A stretch of DNA of 12,577 nt from Tepidimicrobium sp. (GTDB taxonomy: Bacteria; Bacillota; Clostridia; Tissierellales; Tepidimicrobiaceae). Where the stretch lies: contig DUNJ01000014.1 in NCBI GenBank assembly GCA_012839395.1, positions 1 to 12,577 of the forward strand. Reading direction: 5' to 3'. Positions 7,821-12,577 of this stretch are shown here, piece by piece. Every line of letters starts with the position of its first letter. The stretch's first letter is position 1. Position numbers and translations under genes: made by a program. Below the pieces are notes generated by a model, which searched no databases, was not told the DNA's origin, and saw nothing but the letters and a program-made list of their open reading frames with translations.

Positions 7821-8816
7821 ATGGAAATAGGTAAAGTGCCAAATGAGATATTGCAAAAGGTAGTGTTTAACAATACTGGGGTTGATAGGGAGGATGTATT
7901 AGTAGGAGCCGGTATAGGTGAGGACAATGCTATTATGGATTTTGGGGATGAGGTTTGCGTAATCTCCACGGACCCTATTACAGGGGCCACTAAGGATATA
8001 GGAAGGCTTGCAATCTCTATATCCTGCAATGATGTTGCTAGTAGTGGTGCTGAACCTATAGGTGTATTGATGACTATATTAGCCCCACCTGGAACCACGG
8101 AGAAGGACATAGAATTAGTGATGAAAGAATCGGGAGAGGCTGCTAGGGAATTAAATATAGAGATAATAGGAGGCCATACAGAGGTTACAGATGCTGTAAC
8201 CAGGATGGTTATATCCACCACGGTTGTGGGAAGGCAATTAAAAAAGAATATGATAGATTCGAGCAAGACCAAGGTAGGGGATAAGGTGTTGATAAGCAAA
8301 TATGCGGGAATTGAGGGTACTTCCATAATAGCAAAGGAGTTGAAAGGCTATTTAGAGGGTAGGATGGATAGCAAAAGTATAGAAATGGCCCAGGCAATGG
8401 GAGATTCAATAAGCGTTATAAGGGAAGGGCTTATATGTGGCGAAGTGGGAGTTAGATATATGCACGATATTACAGAGGGGGGAGTTCTTGGTGCTGCGTG
8501 GGAAGGGGCCGTAGCTGTAGGTATGGGAATGAAGATATATAAGGACTTGATCCCTATGAAGGAGGTAACCAAGCAGATAAGTTCAATTTTAGGTATAGAT
8601 CCCTATCGTCTCATATCTAGCGGTAGTATGCTGATAGTTGCTGAGGAATCCAAGGTCAAGATTATAGAGGATAGGTTGGCAAAGGAAAATATAAAGGTTA
8701 CGGTTATTGGAGAGATTATCGAGGAAGGTATTTTTATCGAGGAAGATGGCAAGATAGAGGAGATAGAAGCCCCTGGTAGCGATGAATTATATAGTGCATT
8801 GGCAATGTCAAAGTAG
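7821..8816 (+). CDS. AIR synthase-related protein, PurM/HypE fold
   Basis: A 331-residue member of the PurM-like superfamily (PurM, PurL, SelD, ThiL, HypE), two-domain ATP-binding proteins. The glycine-acidic motif GIGEDNAIMDFGD (31-43), STDPITGA (49-56), NDVASSGAEP (70-79) and GGHTEV (117-122) match the HypE branch of the fold. True HypE ends in a conserved PR-x-C cysteine that carries the carbamoyl/cyano group; this protein ends in APGSDELYSALAMSK with no cysteine, so it should not be called HypE. No hydrogenase maturation gene lies nearby, and SelD's N-terminal Cys/Sec loop is absent. ATP binding is likely; the substrate is unknown. Start: ATG at 7821 follows AAGGAGG with 8 nt spacing. The frame is open upstream to an ATG at 7788, but that one lacks a ribosome site. 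It is transcribed alone, divergent from the small cysteine-rich gene. Confidence 0.88.
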   Translation: MEIGKVPNEILQKVVFNNTGVDREDVLVGAGIGEDNAIMDFGDEVCVISTDPITGATKDIGRLAISISCNDVASSGAEPIGVLMTILAPPGTTEKDIELVMKESGEAARELNIEIIGGHTEVTDAVTRMVISTTVVGRQLKKNMIDSSKTKVGDKVLISKYAGIEGTSIIAKELKGYLEGRMDSKSIEMAQAMGDSISVIREGLICGEVGVRYMHDITEGGVLGAAWEGAVAVGMGMKIYKDLIPMKEVTKQISSILGIDPYRLISSGSMLIVAEESKVKIIEDRLAKENIKVTVIGEIIEEGIFIEEDGKIEEIEAPGSDELYSALAMSK

Positions 8817-8827
8817 TTCATGTAAGC

Positions 8828-8840
8828 TACAATAATTGTA
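8828..8840. repeat. 13-bp palindrome upstream of the GerMN gene
   Basis: TACAAT-A-ATTGTA has two perfect 6-bp arms around a single central base, in the 100-nt gap between 8817 and 8916. It lies 43 bp upstream of the TATAAT at 8883. It could be an operator half-site pair or chance in AT-rich DNA. Confidence 0.3.
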
Positions 8841-8882
8841 TATCAAAAGAAATAATTAATCATAGTATGCCCAATCCTCTAA

Positions 8883-8888
8883 TATAAT
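8883..8888 (+). promoter_or_regulatory. -10 box for the GerMN gene
   Basis: A perfect TATAAT lies 34 bp before the ATG at 8917. The region 16-18 bp upstream (TCATAG and neighbours) has no recognisable SigA -35 box. I could not fit a SigE, SigF or SigG sporulation promoter with normal spacing either. Confidence 0.35.
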
Positions 8889-8916
8889 GTAATAGTAAGT
8901 TGGAGGGGGCATAGTG

Positions 8917-9942
8917 ATGTACAATAGGAGAGTTACATCGATACTTTTGATATTGGTATTGGCTTTAGCAATTATCAACCTTAAGGAAAAAGCAGTATTT
9001 AAAAGATTTCTTTCTAGGGATAAGGATGAGCAATTGGAGATAATAAGGTCGGAGGAATATGATTTTGAAATTACCGAAGATGATAATATGCGAAAGACAA
9101 TTTTATACTTTAAGGATAAGCAAGGATTGCTGGTACCTATTATGAGGAAAATACCTTGGGAAGAAGGGATCGCCAAGGTGACATTGGAAAATATGGTGGA
9201 TAGTGCTGAGTTGAGGGAAAGTCTCATATCTACTGGATTAAGTCCGATAATTCCAGCTGGAACCAAAATACTGGGGATATCCATCGATGAGGAGACCGGT
9301 CTTTGTAAGGTAAACCTTTCCGATGAGGTGTTAGAACAGGAGACTGAGGAAGATGAAGAAGGATTGATTAAGGGGATAGTATATACCTTAACGGAATTTC
9401 AGGGAATCAATAGCGTACAGTTTTTGATAGGTGGGGAGGTTATTCCGAGTCTAACCTGTGGAACCGATGTATCCGCTCCAATTGGTAGGGAGGATATAAA
9501 TCTAGCCGGAGATTTGGATAGAGGAAGATCTAAGGTGGTAGCCTATTATAAGGGAACAAATTTGGAGGAGGATTTTGAGTACTTCGTTCCCATTACCATA
9601 CCAACTTTAGCTCCAGTTCCCAATGTATACACTGCCCTTGAAACCTTATTCGATGGGCCGCCAGAGGGTTTAGGGCTTGAATCAGACATTCCAGAGGGAG
9701 CTAGCTTCCATGGGGTGGATGTGAAAGATGGAATAGCCTATGTGGATATTTCCTTTGACAATGAAGAGCTTTCAGAAGATGGCGTAATATTGAATAGGAT
9801 GATAAAAAACATTGGCTTAACCCTATCTGAATTTGATGAGATAGCACAAGTGGAGATGCTTATCGATGGGAAAACCTTGGAAGAGGCTGGAATCGATATT
9901 GACATGGATAAGGCAATACCCGCTTTTGCAAATGAGCAATGA
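8917..9942 (+). CDS. gerM: membrane-anchored protein with two GerMN domains (GerM-like, spore germination/sporulation)
   Basis: A 341-residue protein with one N-terminal hydrophobic segment (about residues 6-20) after a short basic stretch (NRR). There is no lipobox cysteine, so it is a membrane-anchored or secreted protein facing outward, not a lipoprotein. Two copies of the GerMN domain follow, about 60-172 and 205-317. Each has the pattern of an early basic/hydrophobic strand, a proline-glycine turn before a G-[IV]-x-[VI] strand (PAGTKILGISI; PEGASFHGVDV), an [AC]xVxxS motif (LCKVNLSDE; IAYVDISFD) and a closing V-x-[FM]-LI-[DG]-G strand. GerM of Bacillus subtilis is needed for sporulation and germination and also lies next to rph, rdgB and yfcE orthologs, which supports the name. 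Start: ATG at 8917 is 10 nt from GGAGG (8902-8906); GTG at 8914 would be 7 nt away and adds one residue. A strong terminator follows, so it is transcribed apart from rph. Confidence 0.85.
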   Translation: MYNRRVTSILLILVLALAIINLKEKAVFKRFLSRDKDEQLEIIRSEEYDFEITEDDNMRKTILYFKDKQGLLVPIMRKIPWEEGIAKVTLENMVDSAELRESLISTGLSPIIPAGTKILGISIDEETGLCKVNLSDEVLEQETEEDEEGLIKGIVYTLTEFQGINSVQFLIGGEVIPSLTCGTDVSAPIGREDINLAGDLDRGRSKVVAYYKGTNLEEDFEYFVPITIPTLAPVPNVYTALETLFDGPPEGLGLESDIPEGASFHGVDVKDGIAYVDISFDNEELSEDGVILNRMIKNIGLTLSEFDEIAQVEMLIDGKTLEEAGIDIDMDKAIPAFANEQ

Positions 9943-9969
9943 GCTGTCCAGTAGGCAGCTTATTTTTTT
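9940..9969 (+). terminator. intrinsic terminator of the GerMN gene
   Basis: AGCTGTC (9942-9948) pairs with GGCAGCT (9954-9960) around the loop CAGTA. The stem can be lengthened by two more pairs using bases of the stop codon (9940-9941 with 9961-9962). Seven T residues (9963-9969) follow. This is the clearest Rho-independent terminator in the window, and its stem overlaps the TGA stop. Confidence 0.88.
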
Positions 9970-10046
9970 ACAAAGCCATTTTATATCTATAGTAAAATTT
10001 GAATATGAGGTTTGAAATATAGAAAAAAATTGCTATATCTGATAAA

Positions 10047-10075
10047 CTGGAACAGAGCTAGGAATAATGTACCAG
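10047..10075 (+). repeat. imperfect inverted repeat in the leader before rph
   Basis: CTGGAACA (10047-10054) and TGTACCAG (10068-10075) pair at 7 of 8 positions around a 13-nt loop. The repeat ends 43 nt before the rph start, in the 148-nt stretch 9971-10118, which has no gene. No T-run follows, so it is not a terminator. It could be a leader-RNA hairpin or an operator. Confidence 0.3.
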
Positions 10076-10118
10076 CAAATACTATATGGACAAACTAAAG
10101 ACATGGGGGCTGATGAAG

Positions 10119-10880
10119 ATGAATAGAATAGACAATAGAAGCTTTGATGAATTGAGGAAGGTAAATATCACTAGAAATTACTTAAAACATCCCCAGGGGT
10201 CTGTTTTGATGGAGATGGGGGATACTAAAATAATATGTAGCGCTATGATTGAGGATAGAATACCACCATTTTTGAAGGGAACTGGCACCGGATGGCTGAC
10301 TGGTGAATATTCCATGTTGCCCGGTTCAACTAAGAATAGAAAGATTAGGGATTCATCCAGAGGAAGAGTGGAGGGTAGATCCCAGGAAATACAGAGGCTT
10401 ATAGGAAGATCCTTAAGGGGGGTAATCGATCTATCTCATATAGGTGAAAGGACCATCTGGATAGATTGCGATGTTATACAGGCAGATGGCGGAACTAGAA
10501 CTGCTTCCATAACCGGAGGATTTGTAGCCCTAATAGATGCATTGAACTGGCTATATGATCGGGGAGAAATAGAACATATACCTGTGTCCAATTTTGTATC
10601 CGCTATAAGCGTAGGGATAGTAGATGGTGTTGCATTACTTGATTTATGCTATAATGAAGATTATAGGGCAACTGTGGATATGAATATAATAATGACTGAT
10701 AATGATGAACTGGTGGAGATACAGGGCACAGGTGAAAAGGGTACATTTACTAAGGATCAACTATATCAGTTATTGGAACTAGCCGAAAAGGGAAATAGGG
10801 AATTGATTACTAAACAGAGGGAAGTTCTAGGAAAGATTGGGGAAACTATAGGAAATAATACTGATATTAAAGGAGAATAG
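10119..10880 (+). CDS. rph: ribonuclease PH
   Basis: A 253-residue phosphate-dependent 3'-5' exoribonuclease that trims the last nucleotides of tRNA precursors and other RNAs; the family forms a hexameric ring. It aligns along its length with Bacillus Rph as I recall it: IDNRSFDELR at the start (usually DGR), HPQGSVL, EDRIPPFLKG, GWLTGEYSMLP, GRSQEIQRLIGRSLR (86-100, phosphate-site region), IDCDVIQADGGTRTASITG (115-133), ATVDMNIIMT, and EIQGTGEKGTF with the C-terminal LLELAEKG. The ATG at 10119 gives the standard N-terminus and lies 9 nt after a GGGGG run. ATGs at 10113 (3 nt from the same run) and 10086 (no ribosome site) are less likely. The gene is first of rph-rdgB-yfcE. The upstream promoter is not clear: TATAGT at 9988-9993 is the best -10, with a poor -35. 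Confidence 0.95.
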   Translation: MNRIDNRSFDELRKVNITRNYLKHPQGSVLMEMGDTKIICSAMIEDRIPPFLKGTGTGWLTGEYSMLPGSTKNRKIRDSSRGRVEGRSQEIQRLIGRSLRGVIDLSHIGERTIWIDCDVIQADGGTRTASITGGFVALIDALNWLYDRGEIEHIPVSNFVSAISVGIVDGVALLDLCYNEDYRATVDMNIIMTDNDELVEIQGTGEKGTFTKDQLYQLLELAEKGNRELITKQREVLGKIGETIGNNTDIKGE

Positions 10881-10881
10881 G

Positions 10882-11523
10882 ATGAAATACAGGAAACTGA
10901 TATTATCTACGGAAAATATTCATAAGGTGGAGGAGATAAGGGTCATATTGAAGGATCTTCCCATAACCGTTCTATCAAAGAAAGATGTAAAAGTTTCCAG
11001 TCTTCATGTAGAGGAGGATGGAGAGACATTGGAGGAAAACGCCATTAAAAAAGCCAGGGCATTGGCGGACAGAATTGATGGGATGGTATTAGCGGATGAT
11101 TCGGGGTTGTTTGTAGATTGTTTAGATGGTGGAAATGCCCCGGGGGTTCATTCTGCAAGGTATGCAGGAGCTGATGCTACAGACGAGGATAATAATGATA
11201 AGCTATTAAGGGAATTGAAGGGCGTACCCCTGGAGAAGAGGAGGGCGAAGTTTAAAGCTGTAATAGCATTAGTGTTGGAAAATAAAGATATACTTACGGT
11301 GGATGGGGAATGTAGTGGAGTTATTGCATTCGAACCAAGGGGAAAGAATGGATTTGGCTATGATCCCCTATTCATAGTGGATGGGTACGATATGACCTTT
11401 GCAGAATTGAGCGAAGATGTAAAAAATAGGATAAGCCATAGGGCGAAGGCTTTAAATAGATTAAAGGATGAGATAATGAACGTTATAAAGGATGATAGAT
11501 ATGAGGGCATTCGTGGTAAGTGA
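10882..11523 (+). CDS. rdgB: XTP/dITP diphosphatase (RdgB/HAM1 family, non-canonical purine NTP pyrophosphatase)
   Basis: A 213-residue house-cleaning enzyme that hydrolyses dITP, ITP and XTP to monophosphates, keeping deaminated purines out of DNA and RNA. Visible motifs: the N-terminal STENIHKVEEI (residues 9-19; the family pattern is T-x-N-x-x-K-x-x-E), EEDGETLEENAIKKA (44-58), ADDSGL (71-76) with the paired aspartates that bind metal and act as base, APGVHSARYAG, FKAVIAL, GKNGFGYDPLF, and FAELS followed by KNRISHRAKAL near the C-terminus. Length is slightly above the usual 195-205. The start ATG is one base after the rph stop, with GGAG 7 nt upstream inside rph. The C-terminal coding end overlaps the next gene by 23 bp. 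This confirms tight co-expression with rph and yfcE. Confidence 0.95.
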   Translation: MKYRKLILSTENIHKVEEIRVILKDLPITVLSKKDVKVSSLHVEEDGETLEENAIKKARALADRIDGMVLADDSGLFVDCLDGGNAPGVHSARYAGADATDEDNNDKLLRELKGVPLEKRRAKFKAVIALVLENKDILTVDGECSGVIAFEPRGKNGFGYDPLFIVDGYDMTFAELSEDVKNRISHRAKALNRLKDEIMNVIKDDRYEGIRGK

Positions 11524-11980
11524 TACTCATGGATATATAGACGGCTTTTTAAATGAAACAAAGCATATGGCTAGGCCAGATTTAATAATTCATTTGGGAG
11601 ATTATGTTGAGGATGGTGTAAGGATAGAAAAAGAAACGGGAATAGAGACTAGGATTGTCAGAGGCAATGGAGACTTTTTCGAAAAAAATTATAATGAGGA
11701 TGAAATATTTAAATTGGAAGATAAGACTTTGTTTATAACCCATGGACATAAGCATAGGGTAAGATATGGTATAGATAATCTATTCTATAGGGCTAAAGAA
11801 ATAGGAGCAGATATAGTATTATTTGGACATACTCACGTACCCCTGTTGATAGAGGAGTCCAACATGATGATAATGAATCCTGGCAGCCCTTATTTGCCGA
11901 GAGGACTGGACAGAAGGAAAACTTTTGGTATAATAGAGATCGGAGAAAAGGTGTCGGGGAGAATTGTGGAAATGGATTAA
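11501..11980 (+). CDS. yfcE: YfcE/MJ0936-family metallophosphoesterase
   Basis: A 159-residue single-domain calcineurin-like phosphodiesterase. The metal-binding set is complete: SDTHG (D8, H10), LGDYVEDG (D34), RGNGD (N56, D58), THGH (H81) and GHTH (H110, H112). Family members hydrolyse phosphodiesters in vitro with Mn or Ni; the natural substrate is unknown. The common GNCD motif reads GNGD here; the cysteine is not a metal ligand, so this is probably neutral. The tail NPGSPYLPRGLDRRKTFG is also typical. Start: ATG at 11501 lies 8 nt after AAGGA (11488-11492). ATG at 11492 overlaps that site and adds three residues foreign to the family. The start overlaps rdgB by 23 bp. The gene order after gerM, rph and rdgB matches ysnB in Bacillus. 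No terminator follows; the tRNA promoter begins 19 nt downstream. Confidence 0.92.
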   Translation: MRAFVVSDTHGYIDGFLNETKHMARPDLIIHLGDYVEDGVRIEKETGIETRIVRGNGDFFEKNYNEDEIFKLEDKTLFITHGHKHRVRYGIDNLFYRAKEIGADIVLFGHTHVPLLIEESNMMIMNPGSPYLPRGLDRRKTFGIIEIGEKVSGRIVEMD

Positions 11981-11998
11981 AAAAACATCGAAAATCTA

Positions 11999-12027
11999 TT
12001 GACATAGAGGTAATTACCTGATATAAT
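11999..12027 (+). promoter_or_regulatory. consensus SigA promoter of the tRNA operon
   Basis: TTGACA (11999-12004) and TATAAT (12022-12027) match consensus at all 12 positions with the optimal 17-bp spacer. Initiation would be near 12034, about 44 nt before tRNA-Gly. A promoter of this strength is expected for stable RNA genes. Confidence 0.92.
12008..12019. repeat. perfect 12-bp palindrome inside the tRNA promoter spacer
   Basis: AGGTAATTACCT equals its own reverse complement and lies wholly between the -35 and -10 boxes. A protein dimer bound there would block RNA polymerase, or, as for MerR-type regulators, bend the spacer. The MerR type usually needs a 19-bp spacer, whereas this one is 17. 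Confidence 0.6.
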
Positions 12028-12077
12028 TTTATATCGTCAGCCAGTATTAGATAGTAGTTCATATTTAAAAAAACTGA

Positions 12078-12151
12078 GCGGGTGTAGCTCAGTGGTAGAG
12101 CACTGGCTTCCCAAGCCAGCCGCGAGGGTTCGATTCCCTTCATCCGCTCCA
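12078..12151 (+). tRNA. tRNA-Gly(CCC)
   Basis: The cloverleaf folds fully. Acceptor GCGGGTG pairs with CATCCGC (one G-T), D arm GCTC/GAGC, anticodon stem CTGGC/GCCAG around loop TTCCCAA (anticodon CCC), and T arm GAGGG/CCCTT with TTCGATT. Discriminator T and encoded CCA (12149-12151). It reads GGG codons and is the first gene of the operon. Confidence 0.95.
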
Positions 12152-12152
12152 C

Positions 12153-12204
12153 GTACACATCTATGACTTAGCTGTATAGGGCAATGAAGAGCTAGTTTGT
12201 GTGC
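12153..12204 (+). other. 96-nt tRNA spacer with possible stem
   Basis: The gap between tRNA-Gly and tRNA-His (12152-12247) is far longer than the others (16-27 nt). GTACACA (12153-12159) can pair with TGTGTGC (12198-12204, one G-T), and TAGCT (12069-12073 offset to 12169-12173) with AGCTA (12190-12194). The resulting bulged hairpin may be a processing signal. No open reading frame or tRNA is seen here; TATAAA at 12226-12231 has no -35 partner. Confidence 0.3.
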
Positions 12205-12247
12205 TGATTTAAAAATTCCTTAGTGTATAAAATATAACGATAAATAT

Positions 12248-12325
12248 GGTGGATATGGCCTAGTTGGTTAAGGCGCCAGATTGTGGCTCTGGAGATCGTG
12301 GGTTCGAATCCCATTATCCACCCCA
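12248..12325 (+). tRNA. tRNA-His(GTG)
   Basis: Starts with the extra G(-1) at 12248 that marks histidine tRNAs, opposite the C discriminator (12322). Acceptor GTGGATA pairs with TATCCAC, the anticodon stem is CCAGA/TCTGG around TTGTGGC (anticodon GTG, 12283-12285), and the T loop is TTCGAAT. CCA is encoded (12323-12325). Confidence 0.96.
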
Positions 12326-12341
12326 TTTTTAACATTAATTC

Positions 12342-12417
12342 GACCCATTAGCTCAGGCGGTAGAGCACCTGACTTTTAATCAGGGTGTCCGGCGTTCGAG
12401 TCGCCGATGGGTCACCA
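12342..12417 (+). tRNA. tRNA-Lys(TTT)
   Basis: Acceptor GACCCAT pairs with ATGGGTC, D arm GCTC/GAGC, anticodon stem CCTGA/TCAGG around CTTTTAA (anticodon TTT, 12375-12377), and T arm CGGCG/CGCCG. Discriminator A and encoded CCA. It lies 16 nt after tRNA-His. Confidence 0.96.
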
Positions 12418-12435
12418 TAAACTTGAATAGTAGCT

Positions 12436-12526
12436 GGAGAGGTACCGAAGCGGTCATAACGGGGCGGTCTTGAAAACCGTTGGGGCCTTCCGGCCCACGT
12501 GGGTTCGAATCCCACCCTCTCCGCCA
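12436..12526 (+). tRNA. tRNA-Ser(TGA)
   Basis: A 91-nt class II tRNA. Acceptor GGAGAGG pairs with CCTCTCC, the anticodon loop CTTGAAA gives TGA (12471-12473), and there is a long variable arm, with GGGCC and GGCCC pairing around TTCC. T loop TTCGAAT, discriminator G and encoded CCA. The long arm and the G discriminator fit a serine tRNA reading UCA and related codons. Confidence 0.95.
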
Positions 12527-12536
12527 AAATATAGAG

Positions 12537-12559
12537 TTGTGGAGAAAGATTGTGGAGAA
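12537..12559 (+). repeat. 10-bp direct repeat at the 5' end of the last tRNA
   Basis: TTGTGGAGAA occurs at 12537-12546 and again at 12550-12559, 13 bp apart. The second copy runs into the tRNA acceptor strand (GGAGAAG, 12554-12560). The first is an extra copy of the gene's start just outside it. Confidence 0.6.
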
Positions 12560-12577
12560 GTACTCAAGAGGCTGAAG
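12554..12577 (+). tRNA. tRNA-Ser, 5' part only (probably GCT)
   Basis: The window ends 24 nt into this gene. GGAGAAG, then TA, CTC and AAGAGGCTGAAG, match the acceptor 5' strand and D arm of Firmicute serine tRNAs, and resemble tRNA-Ser(GCT) as I remember it. The anticodon is outside the window, so the isotype is inferred. It lies 27 nt after tRNA-Ser(TGA). Confidence 0.75.

Noticed and set aside
7721..8326. A 201-residue minus-strand frame
   Set aside because: It is antisense to the AIR synthase-like gene, has a shadow-like composition rich in Ser, Ile, Pro and Thr, and covers the divergent promoter region. No ribosome site or family motif was seen.
7479..8913. A possible mobile or defence island around the divergent gene pair
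   Set aside because: No transposase, integrase, terminal repeats, attachment site or composition shift was seen. The flanking operons are intact and the codon use looks the same.
8856..9284. A 142-residue minus-strand frame
   Set aside because: It is antisense to the N-terminal half of the GerMN protein, with no motif; the plus-strand gene is clearly real.
11492..11500. Earlier ATG for the YfcE-family gene
   Set aside because: It overlaps the ribosome site AAGGA that serves the ATG at 11501, and the family normally begins two to six residues before the SDTHG motif.
11793..12158. A 121-residue minus-strand frame containing MKGIEPSRLAWEASALPLS
   Set aside because: This part is the antisense translation of tRNA-Gly, a well-known false protein in many genomes. 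The frame also runs antisense through yfcE and across the tRNA promoter.

Overview
The window is a gene-dense, AT-rich chromosomal stretch. It most resembles a spore-forming, low-GC Gram-positive bacterium of the class Clostridia or a relative such as the Tissierella group. Grounds: strong GGAGG-type ribosome binding sites; heavy use of ATA, AGA and AGG codons; the pcrA-ligA and gatCAB operons; a germination-type GerMN protein next to rph, rdgB and yfcE (the gerM-rph-ysnA-ysnB order is also known in Bacillus); and tRNA genes with encoded CCA ends. I do not name a species. I see no mobile element, CRISPR array, phage gene or defence cassette.

Region 1 (28-4243) holds pcrA and ligA, a helicase and an NAD-dependent ligase for DNA repair and replication, 4 nt apart. 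Region 2 (4308-7479) is gatC-gatA-gatB, the amidotransferase that makes Gln-tRNA(Gln) and/or Asn-tRNA(Asn) from misacylated precursors. It ends in a hairpin terminator. Region 3 (7497-8816) is a divergent pair: a 47-residue cysteine-rich protein on the minus strand with a TTG start, and a PurM/HypE-fold 'AIR synthase-related' protein on the plus strand. The space between them carries three repeats spaced exactly 11 bp apart, just upstream of an extended -10 promoter. This is the least ordinary part of the window.

Region 4 (8917-11980) is a membrane-anchored protein with two GerMN domains, a strong terminator, and then rph (tRNA 3' end trimming), rdgB (removal of non-canonical purine nucleotides) and a YfcE/MJ0936-type phosphodiesterase. 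The last three are tightly packed and the final pair overlaps by 23 bp. Region 5 (11999-12577) is a tRNA operon under a consensus promoter (TTGACA, 17 bp, TATAAT) whose spacer contains a perfect 12-bp palindrome: tRNA-Gly(CCC), tRNA-His(GTG), tRNA-Lys(TTT), tRNA-Ser(TGA), and the start of another serine-type tRNA cut by the window end.

Overall this is a housekeeping region with tRNA charging, tRNA processing and genome maintenance genes side by side. I found no convincing new multi-gene system. The best leads are small: the cysteine-rich microprotein, the phased repeats beside it, the palindrome inside the tRNA promoter, a LigA with divergent motifs, and a HypE-like protein lacking the HypE cysteine tail.
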